In this document: piece after piece, positions 24,485 through 36,030 of the stretch
How the letters are laid out: each line of letters opens with the position of its first letter
Numbering within the stretch: the stretch's first letter is position 1
Source: Todiramphus chloris collaris
Taxonomy: Eukaryota > Chordata > Aves > Coraciiformes > Alcedinidae
Length of the DNA stretch: 64,000 bases
Assembly (NCBI GenBank): GCA_025345505.1
Contig: JANVCC010000030.1
Span: forward strand, 2,778,123 to 2,842,122
Direction: 5' to 3'
The notes under the pieces: model-generated
What the model was told of the DNA's origin: nothing
Seen by the model: only the letters and a program-made list of their open reading frames with translations
The model's database searches: none
Position numbers and translations under genes: made by a program

Positions 24485-25886
24485 ATGTGAAAGGAAATCT
24501 AGTTTTAGTTTTATTTTAGTTAGTTTAAACCTATAGTTGAGAAGAGTACATACAGTATAGTACTCCTGACATACTGAATTCAGAAGCACAGGGGCATTCC
24601 CTGCGGTTGCTGGTGCTCTCAGTGAGCCATACACGCTATTTGTATTCTTTTAGGCCCAGTAAGCAAGCAAGAGAGAACCGTGGGCCAACTTCATCTCTGC
24701 TGTAATGAAATGGAAGTTAGGGAAACGTCATCAGAGAATTTTGTTTCCTAATACCTAACCTCAGCAGAAAATGAACATGTAGGCTGGATTGTTAGCATTT
24801 GCAAGTAAAAAATAGTAAATTGTTTTCCATGTGCATTTACTGAGGAATTCCTTTTACTATTTCACCAGCTAGTTTCCATAAACAAGGAAAGCTTTGGTTT
24901 CTCTGAATTAAGACTTGCTGAAAGCTTGACACTCTCTCAGTACCAATAAAGCATTTTAGGTCCTTATTTAAATCAGTCAGTAATAAGATGATTGTGAAAT
25001 ACATAATCATTTTACTACCAGCTTCTCCTGGCATCTGGTTGCCTCCAGTTTCGATTGCACTGATAACTTGGTGACCAGTATAATTAGCCTGGCTGTCATT
25101 ACGGCTACTGGCCAAAAGAGCCAAAGGTGTTTCTGAAGATTTCTTTTCAGTTGCACCAAATAACATGATTCATTAATTAAAACTCATCCAGTCACTGTTA
25201 ATACTCAACAACTGAAAAAGATGCAGTATGAAAACACTCTTTAAAAGCAGCAAACCACTTCCAACCTGGTTTATGTGAGTTGCATTTGAAAGAAGCTGGT
25301 TTGGTCTTGGCCTTGGGTACTGGGCTGGCAGTAAGGGGCAGACCCCTTTTCTGGCTTTGCCAATGACTGCGTGGAGCCTTTGAGCAAACTATTTTAACTC
25401 TCCTATTTTTAACTCTAATCCATTTTGATTTTTCTATCACCAGTGCAGAGATGATCTTCCCATAGCAAGGAGAAGGCGGAGGAGGAGGAAGGAGGCTAAG
25501 GATTCCCAAGCAGGGGGAGGAGAGGGAGGCCAAGAGGCAGTGCCAGCCCCAGCTGTTTGGCACCAACAGGCGCAGTAGTTGCCAGGTGCAGCAACGGGGC
25601 CGGGCTGCCACGGGGAATTGATAGACCTCTGAAAGGGGCCAGGCACCCGAAAGAGTTGGGGAACAAATTGTTTCTGTGGAGGGGTCAATATAACATGTTT
25701 ATGAAATTCTGCTATAATAAGAATTAGAAAATAATGAACCGACAGAAAAACCACTTTCTGAAAGAAATGTTCCTTAATCAGCCTCAATAGTGATGGGAAA
25801 TCCAGGAGATAGTATCAATATAAAAATACCATTGTATTAAGAGTAATATATTCACCTGATTATTTGTAAGTTTTAAAGCTTGTGAC

Positions 25887-26320
25887 CAGAGATGATCAAA
25901 AGGTTGGAACACTTCTCCTATGAGGATAGGGTGAGAGAGTTGATGGAGTTCAACCTGGAGGAGAGAAGGCTCTGTGGAGACCTTGGTATGGCCTTTCAGT
26001 ACTTAAAGGGGGCCTACAGGAAAGATGGGGAAGGACTTTTTACAAGGATTTGTAGCTTAAAGACAAGGGGTAATGGCTTTAAACTGAAAGAGGGTAGATT
26101 TAGATTAGGGAGAAATGCTCCACCCTGAGTGTGGTGAGACACTGGCACAGGTTGCCCAGAGATGTTGTGAATTCCCCCCTCCCTGGAAGTGTTCAAGGTC
26201 AGGTTGAACGGGGCTTTGAGCAACCTGCTCTAGTGGGAGCTGTCCCTGCTCACGGCAGAAGGCTTGGAACTGGCTGATCTTTAAGGTCCCTTCCAACCCA
26301 AACCATTCTTTGATTCTAAG
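25887..26320 (+). mobile_element. CR1 LINE 3' fragment, plus orientation
   Basis: The 5'-truncated end of a chicken-repeat-1 type non-LTR retrotransposon. The first part still translates as the CR1 protein tail (residues resembling HFSYEDRVRELMEFNLEERRLCGDL...GNGFKLKEGRFRLG), followed by the typical CR1 3' region and the ending TCCCTTCCAACCCAAACCAT and TTGATTCT, close to the family's short ATTCTATG-type terminal repeat. Internal frameshifts and stops show it is inactive. Confidence 0.95.
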
Positions 26321-27590
26321 ATGTCTGGAAATCTGATTCACGGCACAGTAACAAACAACACAAAACTGACATATATAGGCAAGAACATACAGGCGAAGCA
26401 GAACATAATTTGCCAAGAATTTCCAAAGCGGAGATGCTTAAAGAGGTACTAATCTGAGAGACCTGAAGAAATGTCAGCGTTATCAGGCGACTGGAGGGAT
26501 GTGTGGCATTAATCCTTTTGAAAATACAGTTACTTTTAAGAAAATAAACTGAAGGCAGATCAAATCACTTGTGATTTCTGAAAATCTCACTATACTATAA
26601 CCAAGCCATTATTTAAAGCCTATTAATATTATTCCTGTAAAATCTAGTTATTCTAGTGATTTAATAGCAGAATATCAATAACAAAATTTTTCCTTCTAGC
26701 TGTGTAATGGGGGCATGCTGGATTATGTGCTTTTGTGTCTCTGGCTGCACAAAGTCATGTGATAGTACCAGATCTACAGTAGCTGGCTGTTAAGTCCTAC
26801 TGGAAAACTGGAGGCACAAATAGCACCTCTGTTCTACCCAAAACATCTGCAGATACCTCTGTCTGCTATGACAGGAAAAATACAATGTCAGGAAGCCTTA
26901 GCTGGCATCCCTGGAGGCACACAAGGGAGGAAAAAAAAAAGGAAAAAAAAAAAAAAAAGAAAAGAGAAAGAAATGGCAATAAAGAAACTGCAGCATCCTA
27001 GAAGCCTACTATTTAATTGATGTCATAACCCAGGAGAATATATTATCCTCTACATACTATGGTCCTGTTACGGTATGTACTCTACATAGACTTTGAAATG
27101 TCAGTTGTACTTTATACAAGATCTGCTAGAACCATCTGAAAGTTAAATCTATACAAATACTCTGTAATACCTATCTGTGGCTAAACTGAATCCCACTCCC
27201 AGAAAGACATGACTCTGAATTTTAATTTTCAAATTTCTAGGTGGTCTTGGTTGCAGAATACTTTTTTTTTTTCCCCACATCTGGCATTTGCAGAACATAA
27301 TGAACAATGTCTCTAGCATTCAGAATAAGCACAATACATGTTAATCTCTTTCAGTGTGGCAAACTCCGACATTCCCTTGCCCTAGAAAGTGAGCACAGTG
27401 GTTCTCAAGAAATAGTTTCTCCGCAGGTCAAAAGAATTCATTCATTTTCTGTTTCTCATATATTCCACTGTCTTTCCTATTCCAGACAAACAGGACACCC
27501 ACATTTCCTATTAATAATGATACTACTCTTTTTTTTTTTTTTCCTGGAAATTATTATTATTCCAGGCTGAGGGAATTCTTCCTGTAGCTG
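26321..27590. other. Noncoding spacer between CR1 and the small CpG-rich patch
   Basis: Nothing gene-like. An A/G-rich low-complexity tract lies at 26929-26972, and T runs lie near 27262 and 27530. Confidence 0.6.
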
Positions 27591-27599
27591 CAAGTGTGG

Positions 27600-27940
27600 T
27601 GTGTAGATCAGCCAGTAGATGGGGCACAGTCAGTGCGGCCGCACGCCCCGCACGCCCCAGCTGCCCACCGCCCCTTCAGCCTCTGGCCAGGAGCGGCTGG
27701 GCTAAGAGAGTAAGGCATCGAATGGCTCGTTCTGGGCACTGTTCGACGCTAAATCATATGGACAAATTGCACAGCATCTGTTCTTCTCGGCTGCTCGGTT
27801 TCTTTATTCACGGCTCTTGGCAGCGTTGATAGCGATGCAGGGCTTGTGTTGCACACGTGCAGCTCTGAGACTGCAGGAAAAGCTGGCGAGCTCCCGGATC
27901 TTGTGGTTGCGAACGTTAAGGGATGGGTCTGTCAAACATT
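27600..27940. promoter_or_regulatory. Small CpG-rich patch with a CTCF-like motif
   Basis: A G+C- and CpG-enriched stretch, including CGGCCGCACGCCCCGCACG near 27637, in otherwise AT-rich DNA. At 27612 the sequence CCAGTAGATGGGGCAC resembles the CTCF core (CCASYAGRKGGC type) with one core mismatch. It could be a minor CpG island, insulator or decayed GC-rich insertion. No coding exon is recognised. Confidence 0.35.
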
Positions 27941-28011
27941 TTCATCATCACAGCATTAAAAAGGTGGCATTTCCTATCAATAGAAAAGTTTATTATAACT
28001 TCAGGCCCTTA

Positions 28012-28380
28012 TTCACAGAATGGTAAGAGTTAGAAGGGACCTCTGAAAATCTTCCAGTCCAATTACCCTGCTAAAACAGGGTCACTCAGAGCAGGTTGCC
28101 CAGGATAGCATCCAGGGGTGTTCCGGGTCTCTCCAGAGGAGAAGACTTCACAGCCTCTCCGGGCAGCTTGTCCCAGGCTCTGGCACTCTCACTGGAAATG
28201 AGTTTTCCTTTGTGTTTAGGTGGAACTTCCTGGGTTCCAGTTTGTGTCTACTACCCCTTGTCCTATCACTGGGCACCACTGAAAAGAGTCTGGCCCCATC
28301 CTCTTGACACCCGCCCTTTAGATATTTATGAATATTGATAAGATCCTGTTCAGGATTCTATTTCCTATTCTGGGAATACT
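28012..28380 (-). mobile_element. CR1 LINE 3' fragment, minus orientation
   Basis: It starts at its 3' end with the reverse complement of the CR1 terminus (CACAGAATGG, GAAGGGACCTCTGAAAATC) and runs through the well-known CR1 3' region (CAGGTTGCCCAGGATAGCATC, CTTGTCCTATCACTGGGCAC). The far edge, around 28345-28380, fades into unique DNA. It has no coding potential. Confidence 0.95.
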
Positions 28381-31300
28381 AGTTTTTCAAAATGATGTAA
28401 ATTAGAGAGGGGCCAAGAGGCATTTGTTTGCAAAGGGGATGTTGCAAGCAGCCCTTGTTAAAGGGGATGATACCTCAAGGTGGCATTTGCCTCCCACCAC
28501 AGCCACCTGCGGGTTAAACAGTCCTGGGTGATGGGGTGTGCTGGGCACTGCTGCTGAGCAGGCAGCTCTACAGCACTTAGCTGCCCTTTGTTTTGTAAAT
28601 ATTTTGCAGTAGAGCTGGCACAGATGTGAATAAGACCGTATCTGCAGAAGCTTATGAACACACCTGCCACAGTCCAGTGTTTCACATCTGTGACTCTACT
28701 TGTAGCATCTGCTCTACCCAAGTGTCCTGGTCTCTCCGAAGGCCAAAAGGGAACGCTGGGATTTAGGCTGTGGGAAACTAAGCCCAGTGTTTCAATCAGC
28801 CTACAACTCTGTTAGCTTGAGTTCAGCACCTTCAGAATAAATGGAAACACAAAGTTGTGCTTGACAAAGGTGAATCACAGAGGTGAGCAATTATCAAAGA
28901 ATGAGCACAACATGATAATCACAAGACACACAGCATGAAAGGTTTTGTCACAGGTGCAAACGAACACATTTACAAAAGACGGAGATAAAAATCTGAGTCT
29001 AAATTGAAGGATATACTTTTCCATTTGATGAAGTATTTGTTGAGCTAAAGACCAGAATGATACTGCTTGTCTCATTAGCATGTGTTAAATAAATGACAAC
29101 CTCTTTCAGCATTATCTTAGGTTTGGTTCTAGGTTCCCTTCTAAAAACTAGACAAGATAAAGCACCTTTCATTAACATATCTATTGGACAAGATGACATC
29201 TCAGAGTGGTTTGGTAAAACACAATGGTAAATTGTACAGGTTGCTAATCTTTGGTAATATCAGTGTTGTCCACTCCTCTTCCACAGAGCTATCCAAGATG
29301 AAAACAACTAGCAACGTCTCAAATGAAATTTCTCAAATCTCAGAGCAGTCCCTGCAGTCATCTAGATCATCAAAGTATGAAACAAGCTGAGGAGGGTTCA
29401 TGTTCAATGGTGCTCTGAGGGAAAATGATTGTCTGGCATCAGCACTGGAAGTAGGAGGTGTCTGACTGATGATTTAGGATTGTTTTTTTGAAAATACTGG
29501 GTAAATTGAGTAATGTGAACCAGTCATGGAATACAATGTGCAACACAACATTCTTCTATCCTGCAGTCTCCCTTCAGGGAAATCTGGGGTGGTGGTGAGT
29601 ATATTTATCAAGAAAATAATGACCCCAAACAGACTCCTTGAAGCCTAAGGTTTAGGTTTTTTGGGTTTTTTTTATAAGAGGACTCTAGGGAACTAATTAG
29701 GAGGAAATAGCTCCTGGATGTCCTGAGTGAACTCCCGCTGAGCAAATAAACAATTTACTGACTCACACAACTACAGACATCCAAAGATAGTCGTCTTTAT
29801 GACATGAGTTTTTGCAAATAATGGAACATAGAATGGCATGCAGAGGCAATGTTTGATAATGAAAAAAAAGGGTCTATGTTCCACAGTTCCACAAGATCCA
29901 CTGTTCTTGTGATTATTCCAATATTTATCTTTGAATTGGGAAAACTATAATGTACCGAAGAGGTGTACAGTACTGTATTTTATTCAAAAAAATAAGGTAA
30001 AAATGAGGTTACTGTCCCCTATTTTTATAGCCTTTAAACAGTTACCTTGCTCTGTTACGTTCCATTCATTGTTTGGAGAACAGAAAGTGGAGGAGTTTTG
30101 GGTGTGGACATTTGCTGACTGTTGGACAAGCAGTGTTCTAGAACCAACTTTGGAAACAGTTTTGCAAATATCAAATATATTTTGGACCTTCCCCCCAGAA
30201 GAGAAAGCTAAGTATTTTGATCAACAAAGGAATAAAGTCATGAGAATGGGTAACAGTGACAGTGCACGTATTCAAAAGATACCCAGGAATAATACAGAGC
30301 ATTAGAGGGGGGTAAGACAAGAAGGGCAGCACATTAATATTTAGACTGAGCATCAGCAGAAAGGTCCTGTCAGTGTGACATGCGGAATTATCCTAAGGGA
30401 AGTAACTAAAGCTCATTGCTGACAACCATCGCTTTTCAACATTTCAGGCTGGCTGCTCTGTATCTATAGCACACATTCTCATCAGCCCTTTCACTTACGA
30501 TAAACACAAGAAAAAGTATATAACTGATAGCAGCAACAGACCCGTATGGAATAGCTTTGTGTTGTGAGAAGCTGACCTGGATGGAAGAAGTGAGAGAGAT
30601 TCACTTTGAATTTTCTTAAAACCATAGCACCCTAGAAACATCCTGATTAAGTTTTCCGACTCATCTTAGAGCCTTACTGGAACATCTCAGAAACACCCCG
30701 AATATTTGGAAGGAGCCTTAAGAAGGTACTGTTGAAGAAAACTTAGCTTCTATGGCAGGATGCAAAGTTCATTCATTCATTGTTTTCATTGACGAATATC
30801 TAGAGTCCTGTTCTCTTAGGGTACTGGGGATATTTCTTATGGCCCATGGAGAGAGAAGAAGGGAAAAAAAATTAAAAAAAAAAAGGGAGTTGATATAATA
30901 ATAAAGACTGAACACATCAGTGCCGTATCAAGAAATCCATACGTTCACTCACATACAGTATCCTTTCTTAATGGTTCAGTTCCCTTGTGCTTTTAACATG
31001 CTCCCTTTAAAAGGGCTTGTCAAGTCCAATTGTCTTCCAAGTAAAAGAAGCAATTCCTTAATATAATTTGATAATCAGCATTTCCTAGAGAAATGTTATA
31101 AATTTCAGCTGCTCAATTCCTCCCCACCCCATCCACATAGTCTCCCTTTTCCTCCTGCTGATGTTCCAACACAGCCTCTCTCCTGGCGTCCATACTGGTT
31201 AGGCTGGCAGAAGTTGTGGACAGGACCTATGCTATATTTTGCATTTTACACTTCCTGGAGCTTGTGAAAGAAGCATCTATAGTGCTTCATCCTGGGCATC

Positions 31301-34300
31301 TCTACCTTTATCAACTGCTCTTCTCACTTTTATATAACTATAGTTAAAATTTGATGTGAACGTCTTTGTCATGGAGTCTTCTCAGACCTCCCATGGTCGA
31401 CACAGTTCGGACTCACAATTTAAAGCCCGTATTACATATTCTGCATCTAGTACTTCATGCATTTATTTAAAAAAAAAACCAAACCAAAAAAACCACCACT
31501 GTGCAACTCACACATAAATATGGATTTGCTCATTAGGAATGCTGCTTCTGTAACTACAGTTAGAGCACCTTAGGAAATAAAATACTTCATCCTAAGCATT
31601 TGGGAGGGAGAGATTCTCATTTGTGTTGTCTGAACTTTCTGAAAACAAAGCACACATCTGATACATAGCAGTCAACCCACTAAATAAATATTGTAAGCAC
31701 AAGAAGAAAATCTGATACTCGGAAATCCTTAAACTATTCTGCCAGTGGACTACGTGATGGAGATTTACCCTCACTTCTTCCTCTCAGTTTACACTGAAGC
31801 TGCAACTGTGATGTGCAAAACCACAAAGCGGTGGTTACCTCTTTCTTAGCTGTGGTTTGGCCATGCTTCCACAAACTGGATAATGAGACAGCTTGTGATA
31901 ATTAGTGATTAAACATGATTATGGCTAAAAGTGCTCACATTTATATGAACAGTATCAATACATTTTGAAGTAAGTTTTTAATGCATTAAACCAATAAAAT
32001 TATGAAGTAGAACACTGGACACAGAGGAAGAAAAAAATCATATACACATATTCTAGGTTATATTACCTGCCTTAACAGATTATGTCATGATCTGGAAAGG
32101 ATTTTATCTGGTAGAGGTCAGCACACATTATTGCTTCAATTGAAGTAGCTTGGGCACAGTGTTCAGCACACAAATTCCTTGATAGATTAAGATAATGATG
32201 TGAAATGGGACTAACAATGCTAAGATTATTTGTCTTATGTCCTCTTTGTGTTTGGGGCCTCTGAAAAATTTGTGGCTAAAAATTACTTGAGATGTACAAA
32301 ATGTTGTTCATCACATCAATGTTAGCATAAATTGTATGTGATGTATGAAATAATTTTGCTAGAAGGAATATTTAGAGAGTTCATTCTGACTAGATATCAC
32401 CCTAAAGAAGATTTATATATTTTAAGGTTTAGATCATTACGTATTGGTGAAACATGATTGCATACAACTTCCAATTTCATCCTCTTTTTTAGGCTGTTCT
32501 CAGAAAAAGGCATCCAAAATAGCAATCATTTATCTCTAAGCACAATTTTCTGCCTACTTAATATACATACAGAATAATTCAAGGCAGCACAAGATGCGCA
32601 TCTGACAGGTTTCCAAAAGACACCAGTGTATATTAATATTTTTGCATTTACAGGCATAAATTCACTGGTGGCTCTCACGCTAGATGACTTGAAAAAGTCT
32701 TTGCAATAATATCTTCTATAAAGATTATTCATTTATTCAGTACTTTAGTCGCATTTTCTTCATGCATTATTTCCTGCAATCCTTACAGGATCATGTTATT
32801 CAGAGATTCTGTTACTATTTGCCCGTACAACACTACTACTTGAAATACCAAGAAAATGCTGATTTGCAGGGTTTTTCCACAGAACAAACTGTAATGATTA
32901 TAACAGTCTACAGAAAATCTCTATAAAATATGACTGACATAACTCTGCCCTAGAGAGCAATGGTTAAATAATAATATACATACATAATGTCATTATTATA
33001 TTGATTTATACAGACGTGATATATACAGATATTACCTACACTGTATGTGAAAGAAAAAAATAATGCTAATAAAAGGAAAAACTAGTCATACAATTTATCT
33101 AATCAAGACAAAAATTTAAACCAATGTTAAACAACATGTATACATTATGCTGTATACATTATGTGCCTCACATTTGTGTTCTGAAGCATCTCCAGAGCAA
33201 GCATTTATATAAATAAAAAAGCAAACCAGCTCCTAGATCAAAATTTTTCCTGTTCACAGAAAGTTTGATTTGACTTGGCCAGAAACAAAGATTTCTCTAA
33301 CCAAAGCCTTCTGAATACATCATCTTTTTCCCTAAACCCATTAACTCATTATTAGTTCTTTAGGAAACTGGCCTATTAGCAGTGAATGGCAGATTCAAGA
33401 AATGCATGAATTTCCCTGTTACTCAAGGAGGATTCAAATTCATCCTAGTCTGCACTGGAAACTTTGGAAGCTATGGAGCAATACCACCTACAAAAAAAAA
33501 AAAACAGGCAGCAACATACTATGAGTTGGTTTACACAGAGATAGTTCTATTTGTAATAAAATTCTTGAGGGCATAAAACCCCACAAAAGATCAGGTTAAA
33601 GGCATTCTGACCAGTCATTACTGCAATCAACATATGTCTCTCAAACTTTTTTTTAACTTAAATAAAATTGAAGCCAGAGGACAGCTCGAGGCTTATGGCT
33701 TCTACTGAATGAAACATGTCTACTGAGACAAGATCAGCTTTTGTATTTTTTTTCCCCCCCATTAAATATCTAGATCATATTTCCATTGATTCATAGCCCG
33801 GACCTTTCTCTCTCAGCTCTGTAGTGATGGAATGGCCAGATAGAAAATATGCTTTTGCTCAGATTATGCCCCAATGTCTTTACTGATTCCTTAACTCATC
33901 TACAACACAGCTCTTCAAAGATGATACAGAATATGAAAATCTTAAGGGAACTATAATGGAAGATATAAATCCTTACCCTCCTTTAGATTTAATATTTGAT
34001 TGCTCCAACAACATCATTGTTGCAAAAATGGGATGAAGACAGAGGAATAGTAAACTCAGAGGAAGAAGTTAAAAGCAGCATTTTTTTCTGCACTTCTTTC
34101 GTGTGGAAAATGGAACTTGTGTACTAAATTCGTACCTCATTTTCTACTGTTAGTTATTGTATGCATAAGATACAGCTTTATATGGTATAGCAGTTTCTTA
34201 AATAGACTAAACTCCTTGGATTCATCAACACACAAAACATAAAACACAAGTTTCACGTAATCTCATAAAAGCCTTAACACAATAAAATCTAATACAGGGT

Positions 34301-35690
34301 GAAACAGGCAGATAAAGTGAAACTTATCAGCACATTTAGTTCAAATAGACCAAAAGAAGCAAAGCATTTCCAATCTTTGAATGCAGTATGTTAACACATG
34401 GGTATTTTGGATATCCAGGATACTGGATGGAACACACTGGCCCACTGATGGCAACAACTGTGTTGCTTGGACAAAGTTCACCTGTCCCTGACAAACTGGG
34501 AAGCCAAATCAAGAGAGAATAAAAATTGCTTTTCTCCCAGTTCTAAATCCACCTAACAAGGCAGAATGGATGATGATACAGCCATGTAAGGGCATATAAA
34601 TGCTTCAGGAAAAGTTCCACTCAGCACCCTCTGGACTTTATGTGAATAGTTAAACAAGTGCAAAAGACAACTGATATTCTCCTTTGAAAGCTGCCATGTG
34701 TCACTGGCAGCTGAGATGATTTACAGAAGCCATCAGAATTTCAGCCTGTGCTTCTCAACAGTTCATTTTTATTCAAGAAAACAAAGTAAAATGGGTTGCA
34801 CATTAGGCCCTCCTGCTGTCTTAAATCATGAAATAATTGTGTTGAAATTGATCACGACCTTGTGTTGTGCTTCTGTAAATGTCTGAGAAATATTCTAAAG
34901 GAAACCAAATCAAAACAACCTATGCTCCCAACTAAAAAGAGCCTAATATCAGTAACAAGCTTTCCTTTCCACTAGCAGCCAAAACATTACCACTCCCAGT
35001 CTGATAATGTCTGCAAATTAAAACATCCAGCATCATTTAAGCACTGTATATCAAGTGGAGACTTGACAGGGATTCCCATCAAGTCCTCCTTGCTAGGTAA
35101 AGAGAAGACCTTCAGAAGAAATTTGATTGGTGATATATTTCTCAGGTCTAGAGGGGCTTCATATTGTGCCCTAATGTATTACTTCAGTACATCATTTATA
35201 TGCTTCTCCTATAGCATCAGTCATCACTAATGGCCTAAGACCTTTCCCATCTTTCACACAGCATTCATGAGAACTGGCACCTCTCAACATTTTTGTCCCT
35301 TTCTGACCAAGGTACTGACTGCCATCTAAATTCGTTATCATCAAAACATGACAGTTACAGAGGTAGCTGTTGAAAAGCAGGATTAGAATCCTGAAAGCAG
35401 AATTCTGTTCCTCAGTTTTGGTTTCAGTGGGGAGCTGTGCAATGCTGGCTCCAGACCGCAGAAGTGCTCACCTCCCAGACTGTGTTCCTGGTGTAACACG
35501 CAGCTGTTTGAAAGCTCCACCAGTGTAACTGCCTTGCAGCAATCCTTCCCTTTCAATTCAAAAGGCAAGAAAACTTCTTTTTTATGTACTCTGTGTGCAA
35601 ACCCATCACTTCTTTACTCCAGAGAAGTAAAAATATACTGCTAGTAACACAGGTCTTTTCAGGTGGGGAGTAGAGGGGCTTAGATAGGTA
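28381..35690. other. Noncoding AT-rich stretch
   Basis: No gene, RNA gene or mobile element recognised over about 7.3 kb. There are small A runs (30869-30884, 31470-31495) and short direct repeats (TGTATACATTATG at 33137 and 33151). The 124-codon frame at 29931-30305 shows no recognisable protein. Confidence 0.55.
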
Positions 35691-36030
35691 TCACAGAATC
35701 ACTCAGGTTGGAAAAGACCCTTGGGATCATCATGTCCAACCATTAGCCCTACTCTACGAGTTCATCCCTAGACCACATCCCCCAACACCACATCCAAGCA
35801 ATGTTTAAACCCATCCAGGGATGGTGACTCAACCCCCTCCCTGGGCAGCCCATTCCAATATTTCACTACCCTTTCTGTGAAGAATTTTTTCCTAATGTCT
35901 AGTCTAAACCTACCTTGTTTCAGCTTGAGGTCATTCCCTCTGGTTCTATCCCCAATTACCTCAGAGAAGAGACCAGCACCAGCCTTTCTACAATGCCCTT
36001 TCAGGTCTCTGCTTCCTCCTTCCACACCTC
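35691..36030 (-). mobile_element. CR1-type LINE 3' fragment, minus orientation, with reverse-transcriptase-ORF tail
   Basis: The 3' end at 35691 reads out as the usual ...CAACCTGAGTGATTCTGTGA. The minus strand keeps an unbroken frame (36025-35768) resembling the end of the CR1 ORF2 protein: [20 protein letters not shown], then [19 protein letters not shown] and [15 protein letters not shown]. It is 5'-truncated like most CR1 copies. The intact tail frame suggests it is younger than the 26-kb and 28-kb copies or from another subfamily. Confidence 0.93.

Larger units (their letters stand above)
20330..25880. other. Noncoding flank right of the CpG island
   Basis: No gene recognised. It contains an AT-rich palindromic microsatellite (22256-22345), an A-rich tract (23384-23420) and a 27-bp tandem duplication (24431-24484). 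The segment around 23680-23990 has even composition and TAATTA-type cores and may be a conserved element. Open frames are short and unconvincing. Confidence 0.6.
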
